NCBI GenBank assembly: GCA_017397105.1
Contig: JAFQKF010000002.1
Coordinates: 1-64,000 of the forward strand
Direction of reading: 5' to 3'
Length of the DNA stretch: 64,000 bases
DNA from: Clostridia bacterium
GTDB lineage: Bacteria > Bacillota > Clostridia > Oscillospirales > Acutalibacteraceae
Part shown: positions 12,559 through 20,750 of the stretch, one piece after another
Layout of the letters: every line of letters begins with the position of its first letter
Numbering within the stretch: the first letter of the stretch is position 1
Translations under genes and position numbers: made by a program
The notes under the pieces: generated by a model
Told to the model about the DNA's origin: nothing
Seen by the model: the letters and a program-made list of their open reading frames with translations, nothing else
Database searches by the model: none

Positions 12559-13896
12559 TTATTTATTACATATATGCTTTTTATAACTGTTAAGCTCGTT
12601 TGCAGCCTCTTTGGACAGGCAGAGCACGGCAAAAATATTGGGGATTGCCATAAGTGCGTTGAAAATATCCGCAATACTCCATATTGTTTCAAGTCTTGCA
12701 ACCGCTCCGATAAAAGCGCAGACGCAGTAAATGGAGCTGAAGAGGTTTTCGCTTTTAATCGGTCTTATGTAGTTGATACCCGTTTTACCGTAGTGTGACC
12801 ATGCAACGAGAGTTGAAAACGAAAAAAGGCAGATGCTAAGACAAATGAATGCTTTACCTGCAGCGCCGAAGACGCTTTCAAACGCAAGCGAGCAGAGCTC
12901 ACCGCTGCTATTGCCTGCGGTTGCAACACCTGAGGACAGAATTGCCGCCGCCGTAACACAGCACATAAAAACGGTGTCAATAAAAACCTCTGCAATTCCC
13001 CACAAGCCCTGCTCGGCAGGTGAATCGGTATCTGATGCGCCGTGTATAATCGGGCTGCTTCCGAGCCCTGCCTCGTTGGAAAAAACTCCCCTTGCCACTC
13101 CGTAGCGCATGGCTTTTGCAAGCCCGAAGCCCGAAGCGGATTTGAGGGTGAAGGCCTCCTTTATTATTTTCACGAATACTGCAGGAAGAGAGCGGAAGTT
13201 TTTGCCTATGATTATGAATGCGCCGAGCATGAACGAGAGGGATAAAACGGGAATGAGCTTTTCGGAAAAAGAAGCAATCCTTTTTATACCGCCTTTTATG
13301 ATGATGAAAGTTACGGCAAAAAGAACAATTCCCGTTATGGCAGGCGGGATTCTGTAGCCTTCAAGGGCTTGTGCGGCAGAGTTTGCCTGGGTCATACATC
13401 CCATACCGAAAGCGGCACCTGTGAGCAAAACGCAGAAAACTCCGGAAAGCCACGGCATCCCCAGCCCTCTTTCAATGTACATCATAGCACCTGAAATCCA
13501 GTTTCCGTTTTTGTTGCGCACTCTGTATTTTATACCGAGGATATTTTCGCAGCAGGCAGTTGCCATGCCCAAAACTGCGCTTATCCACATCCAGAAAACG
13601 CTGCCTGCGCCGCCTGATGAAATGGCTGTTGCAACGCCTATTACGTTGCCTGTGCCAAGGCACGCCGCAAGGGCGGAGGTGAGCGCCTGAAAGCGTGAAA
13701 TTGAGGCACTGTCGCGGCTTTTTCGCACACTTTTGTCGGTAACGGCGGCGAAGATTGTTTTCTTAAACCAGATATCTGCATGCAGGATGCTGAAAAAACG
13801 GGTGCGTGCCGTGAGAAATAGTCCCGTAAAAAGGAAAAGGGCGAGCATTGCAGGCCCCCATACGAAAGAACTGACGCAATTGAGAATGTTCTGCAT
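12559..13896 (-). CDS. Sodium:alanine/glycine symporter (AGCS family)
   Basis: Cytoplasmic membrane protein of 445 residues with about 10-11 hydrophobic segments. It matches the AGCS (alanine or glycine:cation symporter) family. The signature is the segment ALAACLGTGNVIGVATAISSGGAG (about 72-95) followed by a Trp-rich helix. FSNEAGLGSSPIIHG near residue 265 is the second family hallmark. It takes up small neutral amino acids with sodium. Start ATG follows CGGAG. It stands alone on its strand, between the epimerase promoter and the mltG terminator. Confidence 0.94.
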   Translation of the reverse strand: MQNILNCVSSFVWGPAMLALFLFTGLFLTARTRFFSILHADIWFKKTIFAAVTDKSVRKSRDSASISRFQALTSALAACLGTGNVIGVATAISSGGAGSVFWMWISAVLGMATACCENILGIKYRVRNKNGNWISGAMMYIERGLGMPWLSGVFCVLLTGAAFGMGCMTQANSAAQALEGYRIPPAITGIVLFAVTFIIIKGGIKRIASFSEKLIPVLSLSFMLGAFIIIGKNFRSLPAVFVKIIKEAFTLKSASGFGLAKAMRYGVARGVFSNEAGLGSSPIIHGASDTDSPAEQGLWGIAEVFIDTVFMCCVTAAAILSSGVATAGNSSGELCSLAFESVFGAAGKAFICLSICLFSFSTLVAWSHYGKTGINYIRPIKSENLFSSIYCVCAFIGAVARLETIWSIADIFNALMAIPNIFAVLCLSKEAANELNSYKKHICNK

Positions 13897-13943
13897 AAGC
13901 GCTCCGATAGATTTATTTTATTAAATATCTATGCCGCAGAAAG

Positions 13944-13973
13944 CAAAAAAAGACACACCGCAAAGGTGTGTCT
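13944..13973 (-). terminator. Terminator of mltG
   Basis: Perfect 9-bp stem 13951-13959/13965-13973 with a 5-base loop; on the minus strand it is followed by seven T. It lies 14 bases after the mltG stop. Confidence 0.9.
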
Positions 13974-13986
13974 GAAAAGATTCGGA

Positions 13987-14838
13987 TTAATAATTGCCCT
14001 GAATACCTGCGAGTCTGCAGTTTTCACGGTGCTTTGAGTAAGAGTGTGCGTAATAATAATTGCCGTCATCATCCGTGACGAAGAAGAAATAATCCGTATC
14101 GGCAGGGTAGAGAGCGGCTTCTATAGCTGCTGTTCCCACGTTGGTGATAGCTCCTGCAGGCAGACCCTGACGTTTTCTTACAATATTGTAATTCTGGCAG
14201 ATGCCGTCGTATTCCTCTGCGGTGAAGTAAGGCTTTACAAAGTTTTCAAGATATTTTATTGCCACGTCGCACTCAATATAGGGGTAAGAGGGGCTGTCAA
14301 GTCTGTTGTGAATTACGGAGGAAACGTAGGGCATATCGGCAGGGTTTCCTGCTTCCTCCTGAATTATGGATGCAAGGCTTATGATTTCATCCATAGTGTA
14401 TCCGAGCTCGGCGGCTCTCGCCTTGTGTGCTTCGGTGATTTTTAAAGCCGTATTTTCAAGAATTTTCCTTATCGCAGTATCGGCAGAGGTGTTGTAATAG
14501 AATTCGTAAGTGTCGGGAAAGAGATAGCCCTCAAGGAGAAATGCTTTTTCCTCAGCGTTGGTTATGCTCACGGGGAGAAGGGGGAGATATTCCGTACTGT
14601 TTACGCAGGCGAGGAATTCGCTTGCGGAGCATACACCGTTTTCCTCAAGCTTTATTGCAAACTGAACGGCATTGCTGCCCTCGGGGAAGGTTACGGTTAC
14701 AGTGAGGGGAGCGGTGGTGCCTGTGGTTGAAGGGATATCCTCATTGTCAGAATCTCCGTTGCAGCTGCTGAGTAAAAACAGAGCGCAGCAAAGAGCGAAA
14801 ACAAGGGCTGTGATTTTAAAAATTCTTGTATTTTTCAT
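13987..14838 (-). CDS. mltG: Endolytic transglycosylase MltG (YceG-like), lipoprotein form
   Basis: Cleaves nascent peptidoglycan strands and sets glycan length, at the outer face of the membrane; 283 residues. Instead of the usual single membrane helix it has a lipoprotein signal with lipobox LSSC at about residues 23-26. The catalytic domain shows LEGYLFPDTYEF, the catalytic Glu in LASIIQEEAG, and the C-terminal RQGLPAGAITNVG and AALYPADTDYFFFV motifs. It is shorter than typical MltG (about 340) because the LysM-like region is reduced. Transcribed alone from its own promoter. Confidence 0.92.
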   Translation of the reverse strand: MKNTRIFKITALVFALCCALFLLSSCNGDSDNEDIPSTTGTTAPLTVTVTFPEGSNAVQFAIKLEENGVCSASEFLACVNSTEYLPLLPVSITNAEEKAFLLEGYLFPDTYEFYYNTSADTAIRKILENTALKITEAHKARAAELGYTMDEIISLASIIQEEAGNPADMPYVSSVIHNRLDSPSYPYIECDVAIKYLENFVKPYFTAEEYDGICQNYNIVRKRQGLPAGAITNVGTAAIEAALYPADTDYFFFVTDDDGNYYYAHSYSKHRENCRLAGIQGNY

Positions 14839-14869
14839 AGTTAATCCTTTTTAGTTTGATTTTTTACAT

Positions 14870-14898
14870 ATTGTATCACCGAAAAATTAAAAAATCAA
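14870..14898 (-). promoter_or_regulatory. Promoter of mltG
   Basis: Minus strand TTGATT (14893-14898) and TACAAT (14870-14875), spacer 17, about 30 bases before the start codon. Confidence 0.6.
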
Positions 14899-14967
14899 CA
14901 AAACTGTATTAAAGAAGAGAAAAGAATCAAAATATATATGCAATCAAAAAGAAACGGAGGGCTTGAA

Positions 14968-15147
14968 ATGGATAAAAAAGGTAAAAAGAACGTTACGGCA
15001 AAGCTCAGAGGGAACAGTTTCCCTGAGAACAAAGTGAGAAACAGCTATGATGCAAACGAGCAGGTCATAGTTAGCGACGTGCTGGGCAGCTACACGGGAG
15101 TGCCCGTTGAGGGAGTACAACCCGAACAGGATGCGGATGATTTATAA
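14968..15147 (+). CDS. Small protein of 59 residues, unknown function
   Basis: Not assigned. The start is the ATG after a strong GGAGGG site; a longer reading from 14938 has no such site. The N-terminal half is basic (DKKGKKNVTAKLRG), and the acidic C-terminal half ends DVLGSYTGVPVEGV followed by PEQDADDL. No membrane segment or cysteine. It is followed at once by a strong terminator, so it is a complete small transcription unit. I recall similar ends of GSYTG and QDADDL type in short clostridial proteins, but cannot check this. Real coding is supported by the ribosome binding site, codon use and terminator placement. Confidence 0.75.
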   Translation: MDKKGKKNVTAKLRGNSFPENKVRNSYDANEQVIVSDVLGSYTGVPVEGVQPEQDADDL

Positions 15148-15188
15148 AAAAACAGGGCTGATTCGCTGTGAATCAGCCCTGAGATTTT
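15146..15188. terminator. Bidirectional terminator between the small gene and serS
   Basis: Perfect 12-bp stem 15153-15164/15170-15181 with a 5-base loop, T run on the plus side (ATTTTTG) and seven T on the minus side. It can end both the 59-residue gene and serS. Confidence 0.88.
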
Positions 15189-15194
15189 TGTTGA

Positions 15195-15286
15195 GAAGCA
15201 ACAAGGTTCACGAATGCAACGCGTGAGGGGTTCTTATTACGAAGCAACAAGGTTCCCGAGCGCAACGCGTGAGGGGTTCTCATTTA
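15195..15286. repeat. Two-copy 46-bp tandem repeat at the end of serS
   Basis: Copies at 15195-15240 and 15241-15286 start GAAGCAACAAGGTTC and share GCAACGCGTGAGGGGTTCT; they differ at a few central positions and in the last bases. The second copy overlaps the serS stop codon (15280-15282). Each unit contains ACGCGT and a short CACG/CGTG inverted pair. Function unknown. Confidence 0.8.
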
Positions 15287-16566
15287 ACGGGAACAAGCTT
15301 TTCCTTGCCGCCCATATAAGGTCTGAGCGCTTCGGGAACGTTTACGCTGCCGTCTGCATTGAGGTTGTTCTCAAGGAATGCAATAAGCATTCTGGGGGGA
15401 GCAACAACGGTATTGTTGAGGGTGTGGGCAAAATATTTGCCGTCCTTGCCGTTCACTCTGATTTTAAGTCTTCTTGCCTGAGCATCGCCGAGGTTGGAAC
15501 AAGAGCCTACCTCGAAATACTTCTTCTGTCTGGGGCTCCATGCTTCAACGTCAAAGGATTTAACCTTGAGGTCTGCAAGGTCACCTGAGCAGCATTCAAG
15601 AGTTCTTACGGGGATGTCAAGTGAGCGGAAAAGGTCAACGGTATTCTGCCAGAGCTTTTCGAACCACATCATACTGTCCTCAGGCTTGCAGACTACTATC
15701 ATTTCCTGCTTTTCAAACTGGTGGATACGGTAAACGCCTCTCTCCTCAATACCGTGAGCGCCCTTTTCCTTGCGGAAGCAGGGGGAATAGCTTGTGAGGG
15801 TGTGGGGGAGAGTATCCTCCTGAACGATAGTGTCGATATATTTACCTATCATTGAATGTTCGCTTGTGCCGATAAGGTAAAGGTCTTCACCTTCGATTTT
15901 ATACATCATGGCGTCCATTTCAGCAAAGCTCATAACGCCCGTAACAACGTCGGAACGGATCATGAAGGGAGGAACGCAATAGGTGAATCCTCTGTCAATC
16001 ATAAAGTCGCGTGCATAGGAGATAACGGCGGAGTGAAGTCTTGCGATATCGCCCATAAGGTAATAGAAGCCGTTGCCTGCAACTCTTCTTGCGCTGTCAA
16101 GGTCGATTCCGTTGAAGCGCTCCATAATATCGGAGTGGTAGGGGATTTCAAAATCGGGCACTACGGGCTCGCCGTACTTTGTTACCTCTACGTTTTCGCT
16201 GTCATCCTTACCAACAGGAACGCTGGGGTCGATTATGTTGGGGATTACCATCATTACCTTCTTGAGCTTTTCCTCAAGCTCGGGCTCAAGAGCCTCAAGC
16301 TCGGCAAGCCTTGCGGAATAGTTGGAAACCTCCTGCTTCACGGCCTGAGCTTCTTCCTTCTTGCCCTGAGCCATGAGAGCGCCTATCTGCTTTGAAATTT
16401 TGTTGCGAGCGGCACGCAGAGTGTCAGCCTCGCTTTTTACGGCGCGGAACTGAGCGTCAAGCTCAATTGCTTCGTCAACAAGGGGAAGCTTACCGTCCTG
16501 AAACTTCTTTTTTATATTTTCCTTAACAATATCGGGATTTTCTCTTACAAATTTAATATCGAGCAT
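15280..16566 (-). CDS. serS: Seryl-tRNA synthetase
   Basis: Class II synthetase of 428 residues that charges tRNA-Ser. The N-terminal long coiled-coil arm that holds the tRNA variable arm covers about residues 30-105. Motif 2 is FRKEKGAHGIEERGVYRIHQF. Motif 3 is the segment with NNTVVAPPRMLIAFLENN, where Pro-Pro replaces the more familiar Gly of HTLNGSG-type enzymes. Start ATG follows GAGGTGA. It is the last gene of a DUF1624-mrp-serS run; no T-box precedes it (33-base gap to mrp). Confidence 0.96.
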   Translation of the reverse strand: MLDIKFVRENPDIVKENIKKKFQDGKLPLVDEAIELDAQFRAVKSEADTLRAARNKISKQIGALMAQGKKEEAQAVKQEVSNYSARLAELEALEPELEEKLKKVMMVIPNIIDPSVPVGKDDSENVEVTKYGEPVVPDFEIPYHSDIMERFNGIDLDSARRVAGNGFYYLMGDIARLHSAVISYARDFMIDRGFTYCVPPFMIRSDVVTGVMSFAEMDAMMYKIEGEDLYLIGTSEHSMIGKYIDTIVQEDTLPHTLTSYSPCFRKEKGAHGIEERGVYRIHQFEKQEMIVVCKPEDSMMWFEKLWQNTVDLFRSLDIPVRTLECCSGDLADLKVKSFDVEAWSPRQKKYFEVGSCSNLGDAQARRLKIRVNGKDGKYFAHTLNNTVVAPPRMLIAFLENNLNADGSVNVPEALRPYMGGKEKLVPVK

Positions 16567-16599
16567 TTAAATCACCTCAGAATTGTATTCAACAGTATT

Positions 16600-17436
16600 T
16601 TACTTCATTTCTTTGATAAATTCAACAGCGTTTTTGATATATGAATCATCCGCAAGCTCAACTGCACCCTTGTCCACAAGTGCGGCAGTCTGAGGAACGA
16701 TGGGAAGCTTTGCGAGCACGGGTACTCCGAGCTCAGCCGCAACCTCTTCAACCTTGCTTTCGCCGAAGATGTTTATCTGCTTACCGCAATCGGGGCATAC
16801 TGCGTAGCTCATATTCTCAACAATGCCGAGAACGGGGATATTCATAAGCTTTGCCATGTTATAAGCTTTTTTGACAATCATTGTAACAAGGTCCTGCGGA
16901 GTGGTTACAATAACGATTCCGTCAACGGGAAGATTCTGGAATACGGTGAGCGAAACGTCACCCGTTCCGGGAGGCATATCAACGAACATATAGTCAACCT
17001 CGCCCCACGCAACGTCCTTCCAGAACTGCTGGATAACGCCTGAAATGACGGGGCCTCTCCAGACAACGGGGGAATCCTCTTTTTCAAGAAGAAGGTTTAC
17101 GGACATTACCTTGATGCCTGTTTTTGTGATTTCGGGAAGAAGACCCGATGCGTCTGCCTCGGCTCTGTCAGTAAGACCGAAAGCTTTGGGGATTGACGGG
17201 CCTGTGATATCCGCATCAAGAATTGCGGTTGAGCAGCCGTTTGCCTGCATAGAGCTTGCAAGCATTGAGGTGACGAGGGATTTGCCAACTCCGCCCTTGC
17301 CGCTGACGATGCCTATAACCTTTTTAACGTCGCTGAAAGGACCCTGAGGGATTCTCAAATCCTGTTTTTCTTCCTTTGATGAACAATTTGCAGAGCAGCT
17401 TGAGCAGTTGCCTGTGCAGCCGTGATTTTCACTCAT
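16600..17436 (-). CDS. Mrp/NBP35-type P-loop ATPase, Fe-S carrier
   Basis: Cytoplasmic ATPase of 278 residues thought to hold and transfer 4Fe-4S clusters. N-terminal cysteine motif Cys7-x3-Cys11-x2-Cys14-x3-Cys18, then the deviant Walker A GKGGVGKS near residue 38, a switch region MPPGTGD, and the C-terminal CPDC expected to bridge a cluster at the dimer interface. The start is the ATG eight bases after AGGAG; the longer frame starts at a TTG and would overlap the upstream gene. It is flanked by the DUF1624 gene (14 bases) and serS. Confidence 0.93.
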   Translation of the reverse strand: MSENHGCTGNCSSCSANCSSKEEKQDLRIPQGPFSDVKKVIGIVSGKGGVGKSLVTSMLASSMQANGCSTAILDADITGPSIPKAFGLTDRAEADASGLLPEITKTGIKVMSVNLLLEKEDSPVVWRGPVISGVIQQFWKDVAWGEVDYMFVDMPPGTGDVSLTVFQNLPVDGIVIVTTPQDLVTMIVKKAYNMAKLMNIPVLGIVENMSYAVCPDCGKQINIFGESKVEEVAAELGVPVLAKLPIVPQTAALVDKGAVELADDSYIKNAVEFIKEMK

Positions 17437-17450
17437 TTTAAAAACTCCTG

Positions 17451-18236
17451 TCAATAATTAATAATAAACTCAATCAAATACATAACGCCGAAAATTAACG
17501 GCTGATGTATAACGTATACAACGAGTGCGTGCCTGCCGAAGAATGAGAAAAACGGCACGCGGCGCTTGTAAAGCGCATGGGGGAAATCTCCTTTTACGGC
17601 GTAAACTCCCGTAAAAGTGCCTGCGAGGAAAAGGAAAATATGCGGAAAAACGGGGAAATAATCCGCCGAATAGAAAGTGTCGGAATAAATTCCCAAAGGG
17701 AATAAAAAATTGTAATTATAAAGAAAATCGGGGATGTTGAGAGCTATCAGCTTGCCGAAGCTCAGCTCACCCTTTCCGATACCTGAGGTGAAAGCATAAA
17801 GAACAGCGCAAATCAGCAACCCCCAGTGCGGAGCCGCCTTGTCAAGCGCAGGGCGGATAAGCGAAAATATAAGCATCGCAATACTCAGAAAATGCAGAAT
17901 TCCGAAATAAATCTGCATACCGTCAAGCCCGAGCTTCGGGGCGATGACGGCGGTTACGAGAGTGATTAACGCCGCAATGATGAGAAGTCTTATACCCCTT
18001 TTGGTATTGTTTGAAGAAAGCCTGCTCGAAATGCCCGAAATAAAGATGAAAATTCCTGCAAAAAAAGGCTGAACGGGCATGAAGAACTGAAGCAGGGATT
18101 GAGCCGCATCAACGTCGAAAAACGAACCGATAACGAAAAAAGCGTGGTAAAAAACCATGCACAGCACGGCAAATCCCCTGATTTCATCAAGCGAATGAAT
18201 TCTCGGCATAGCCGCCGGCGGAGCTTTTGTTTGCAT
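17451..18236 (-). CDS. DUF1624 / heparan-alpha-glucosaminide N-acetyltransferase-like membrane protein
   Basis: Integral membrane protein of 261 residues with about 7 hydrophobic segments. The opening SLDEIRGFAVLCMVFYHA is the family hallmark, including the Asp-Glu-x-Arg-Gly and His; GILHFLSIAMLIF follows. Members resemble the catalytic part of lysosomal HGSNAT and bacterial acyltransferases that modify glycans. The bacterial substrate is not established. The ribosome binding site is weak (AAGG). First gene of the run with mrp and serS. Confidence 0.82.
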   Translation of the reverse strand: MQTKAPPAAMPRIHSLDEIRGFAVLCMVFYHAFFVIGSFFDVDAAQSLLQFFMPVQPFFAGIFIFISGISSRLSSNNTKRGIRLLIIAALITLVTAVIAPKLGLDGMQIYFGILHFLSIAMLIFSLIRPALDKAAPHWGLLICAVLYAFTSGIGKGELSFGKLIALNIPDFLYNYNFLFPLGIYSDTFYSADYFPVFPHIFLFLAGTFTGVYAVKGDFPHALYKRRVPFFSFFGRHALVVYVIHQPLIFGVMYLIEFIINY

Positions 18237-18362
18237 AGAACCAACCTTGCAGAACTACTGCGCCTTTCGTAAATTAAATAATTAAATCCGTTAATAATAT
18301 ATTTTAACAACACCTTAAAGAAAATGCAAGTATTTATTAACAACTTGGTAATTCTTTTTGTG

Positions 18363-18391
18363 TTGACTTGCAATTTGAATTGAAGTATACT
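18363..18391 (+). promoter_or_regulatory. Promoter of the phosphoesterase-gtrA unit
   Basis: TTGACT (18363-18368) and TATACT (18386-18391), spacer 17, about 38 bases before the start codon. The leader is short and unstructured. Confidence 0.75.
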
Positions 18392-18429
18392 TTATATACA
18401 TACTAATTATTACAACGGAGGGAGAAAAT

Positions 18430-19623
18430 ATGAAAAGAATACTTGCGTTTTCAGTCCTTTCGGCAATGATTTTTACCTTGCTTATTCCTGCAGGGGCGGT
18501 GAAGTCCGATGAACTGCGCTTCAATGAGGAGGGCACCTTTACCGTTTTGCAGATAAGCGACCCTCAGGATGACCACAATCCCGCTTATGATATGGTTAAT
18601 CTGATTAAGCTTTCAATTGAGCAGTCCGACCCTGACCTTATCGTTTTTACGGGTGATATTGTTGAGGACAGTCGCATAGGTGACCTTTTTATCGATGATG
18701 AGAGCGGCAGAGAAGGCGTAAGCACGGATGATTATGCAACAACTCTTGCAAACGTTGAAGCGGCTTGCGCGGCAGTGTTTGAGAAGGCAGAAAAAGAGGG
18801 AATCCCCTTCGCTGTTGTTCAGGGTAACAACGATTATAAGAGCGGCGTAACCAACGAGGATTGGATGCGGATTTACAGCGAGTATGAAAACTGCCTTGTT
18901 ACCGATGAAAGCGGCGATTCAACGGGCAGAATAGATTATAATCTGGAGATTAAATCCTCCGACGGCAAGTCTGCGTTCAATCTCTGGCTTATGGATACCG
19001 CAAAGAGCTCTGTAAATGAGGAGCAGCTTTCGTGGTATAAGACTGAGAGCGCAAAGCTTGCTGCTGAGAATGGCGGCAAGCCCGTGCCTGCGTTCGTTTT
19101 TCAGCATATTCCTACCGATGATATCGGCAATCTTTTTGAAGAATGCAATATCTGGGATGAGGGAGCAAGGCTCAACACTGATGACGGCATGAAGTTTTAC
19201 CGCCTCAATAAAGAAATTGCCAACGGCTACAACGTATCCGGCGTAGCACCCGGCACCGTTACGGAGCAATTCAAGGCATGGAAGGAATGCGGCGACGTTG
19301 TGGGCGCATATTTCGGCCATTGGCACACGGAGGGCTACACAGGCGTTTACGACGGCATTGAGCTCGGTTTCACCTACGGATGCGAGTTTGCAAAAACAGG
19401 CCCTTACGGAGTAAGAGTTTTCACTCTTTATGAGGATGATATTCTTAATTATGACAATGAGCTTTACGTTTATGAGGGAAGCGTACGCACGGGTGATGCA
19501 AAGCTTGTGAAGCAGATTGACGAGCCTTATAAAGTCTATGATAATCCCGTTGAAAAGTTCTTCGCATCCTTCGGCAACGTTTTTACCGTGTTTGCTCTGG
19601 TGGTCAAGGGCTGGTTCAGCTGA
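18430..19623 (+). CDS. Secreted metallophosphoesterase
   Basis: Calcineurin-like phosphoesterase of 397 residues with a signal peptide (residues 1-24, cleaving near AGA-VKS). Metal-binding motifs: Asp44 in QISDPQ (the usual Asp-x-His here reads Asp-Pro-Gln), FTGDIVED, VQGNNDYKSG, FQHIP and FGHWHTEGY. The C-terminus ends in a hydrophobic stretch (FGNVFTVFALVVKGWF), possibly a membrane tether. It probably removes a phosphate from an extracellular or lipid-linked substrate. Start ATG follows GGAGGGAG. It begins a unit with two gtrA-like genes, which hints at a lipid-carrier or glycan role. Confidence 0.9.
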   Translation: MKRILAFSVLSAMIFTLLIPAGAVKSDELRFNEEGTFTVLQISDPQDDHNPAYDMVNLIKLSIEQSDPDLIVFTGDIVEDSRIGDLFIDDESGREGVSTDDYATTLANVEAACAAVFEKAEKEGIPFAVVQGNNDYKSGVTNEDWMRIYSEYENCLVTDESGDSTGRIDYNLEIKSSDGKSAFNLWLMDTAKSSVNEEQLSWYKTESAKLAAENGGKPVPAFVFQHIPTDDIGNLFEECNIWDEGARLNTDDGMKFYRLNKEIANGYNVSGVAPGTVTEQFKAWKECGDVVGAYFGHWHTEGYTGVYDGIELGFTYGCEFAKTGPYGVRVFTLYEDDILNYDNELYVYEGSVRTGDAKLVKQIDEPYKVYDNPVEKFFASFGNVFTVFALVVKGWFS

Positions 19624-19661
19624 TATTTTTATAAAGGAAGCGGTTAATCCGCATAGAAAAA

Positions 19662-20246
19662 ATGACTGATTTTATTAGAAAAATTGTATTCAGAATAATA
19701 AATAAAGATTCTTCCCTCGGAAGAATTGCCGACAGATTTCTGACAAAAGAAATAATAAACTATATGTTCTTCGGCATTTTTACAACCGTTGCAAATCTTG
19801 TTGCTTTTCTTGTGAGCAGCTATATTTTTGAAGCAGTCGGTTGGCAGGGCGTTCTTTCAACGCTTTTTGAAAACAGAGGTTGGCAGGATGCAGCGCAGAT
19901 ACTCAGCAAAAGAGGCAGCGAATACCTTGACTCAACTGTGATTGCGTGGATTGCCGGAGTCCTGTTTGCGTTTTTTACAAACAAGCTTTTTGTGTTCGAA
20001 TCAAAGAGCTGGTCGCCAAAGGTTGCGGTAAGGGAGTTTGTTGAATTCGTAGGAGCAAGGATGTTTTCACTCGGCGTTGAGCTTGCGGGAATGTTTGTTT
20101 TTGTAAGCGTTTTCGATTTCCACGAGTTCTTTTCAAAAATCCTTATTTCTGTGGCGGTTGTTATAATCAATTATGCTTTCAGCAAGCTGCTGATTTTTAA
20201 AAGCAAGAGAAACGGAGATGGGAAAAATGCAGGAAAAATCGCCTAA
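19662..20246 (+). CDS. GtrA-like membrane protein, first copy
   Basis: GtrA family protein of 194 residues with four membrane helices, probably flipping a polyprenyl-phosphate-linked sugar. Typical GtrA features are NYMFFGIFTTVANLVAF, FFTNKLFVFES and the final IINYAFSKLLIFK. An insert of about 45 residues between helices 1 and 2 (GWQGVLSTLF to ILSKRGSEYLDS) makes it longer than usual (about 130-150). The AAAGGAAG before it is 21 bases from the ATG, with a 4-bp hairpin between that could bring them together. It overlaps the next gtrA-like gene by 20 bases. Confidence 0.9.
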   Translation: MTDFIRKIVFRIINKDSSLGRIADRFLTKEIINYMFFGIFTTVANLVAFLVSSYIFEAVGWQGVLSTLFENRGWQDAAQILSKRGSEYLDSTVIAWIAGVLFAFFTNKLFVFESKSWSPKVAVREFVEFVGARMFSLGVELAGMFVFVSVFDFHEFFSKILISVAVVIINYAFSKLLIFKSKRNGDGKNAGKIA

Positions 20247-20706
20247 ACTCAGCAAAAAACAAAATGCCGTGCAGGTAATAAAATTCGCCTTATTTTCATG
20301 CTCTGCAGGTATTATTCAGACTGTGTCGTTCACACTCCTCAACGAGCTTATGTCATGGTCTTATTGGCCCAGTTACCTGATAGCACTTACACTTTCTGTA
20401 CTTTGGAATTTCACCCTTAACCGTAAGTTTACGTTCAAATCCGCAAGCAACGTGCCTGTTGCAATGCTTAAAGTAGCTCTGTTTTATTGCGTGTTTACTC
20501 CGCTCTCAACAATCGGCGGCGAGGCTGTTACAAACGCCGCTTTCTGGAGCGAACAGTTCAAAGAATCGGGCTGGGTTGAGTACATAGTGCTCGGCGGCAC
20601 AATGGTTATCAATCTTGTTACCGAATTCTTCTATCAGAAATACGTTGTTTTCAGAGATACCGCAAAGACAACCGAATCCGCAAAAAAAGAAGATAATGCT
20701 CAATAA
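20227..20706 (+). CDS. GtrA-like membrane protein, second copy
   Basis: Second GtrA family protein, 159 residues, four helices. VIKFALFSCSAGIIQTVSF, LWNFTLNRKFTFKS and VTEFFYQKYVVFRD are the family marks. The start chosen is the ATG at 20227, nine bases after CGGAG; an ATG at 20218 abuts that site. Both copies are clearly different in sequence, so this is an old duplication or a heteromeric pair. The short Lys/Glu-rich tail is cytoplasmic. Confidence 0.9.
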   Translation: MQEKSPKLSKKQNAVQVIKFALFSCSAGIIQTVSFTLLNELMSWSYWPSYLIALTLSVLWNFTLNRKFTFKSASNVPVAMLKVALFYCVFTPLSTIGGEAVTNAAFWSEQFKESGWVEYIVLGGTMVINLVTEFFYQKYVVFRDTAKTTESAKKEDNAQ

Positions 20707-20710
20707 AGCT

Positions 20711-20750
20711 CAAACGGCTGCCACCATGACGGTGACAGCCGTATTTTTTT
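20711..20750 (+). terminator. Terminator after the gtrA pair
   Basis: Twelve-base stem with one mismatch, 20714-20725/20731-20742, 5-base loop, then ATTTTTTT. It overlaps the end of the convergent DUF1846 gene. Confidence 0.88.

Noticed and set aside
15195..15286. CRISPR array
   Set aside because: Only two direct copies, contiguous with no spacers and overlapping serS; no cas genes.
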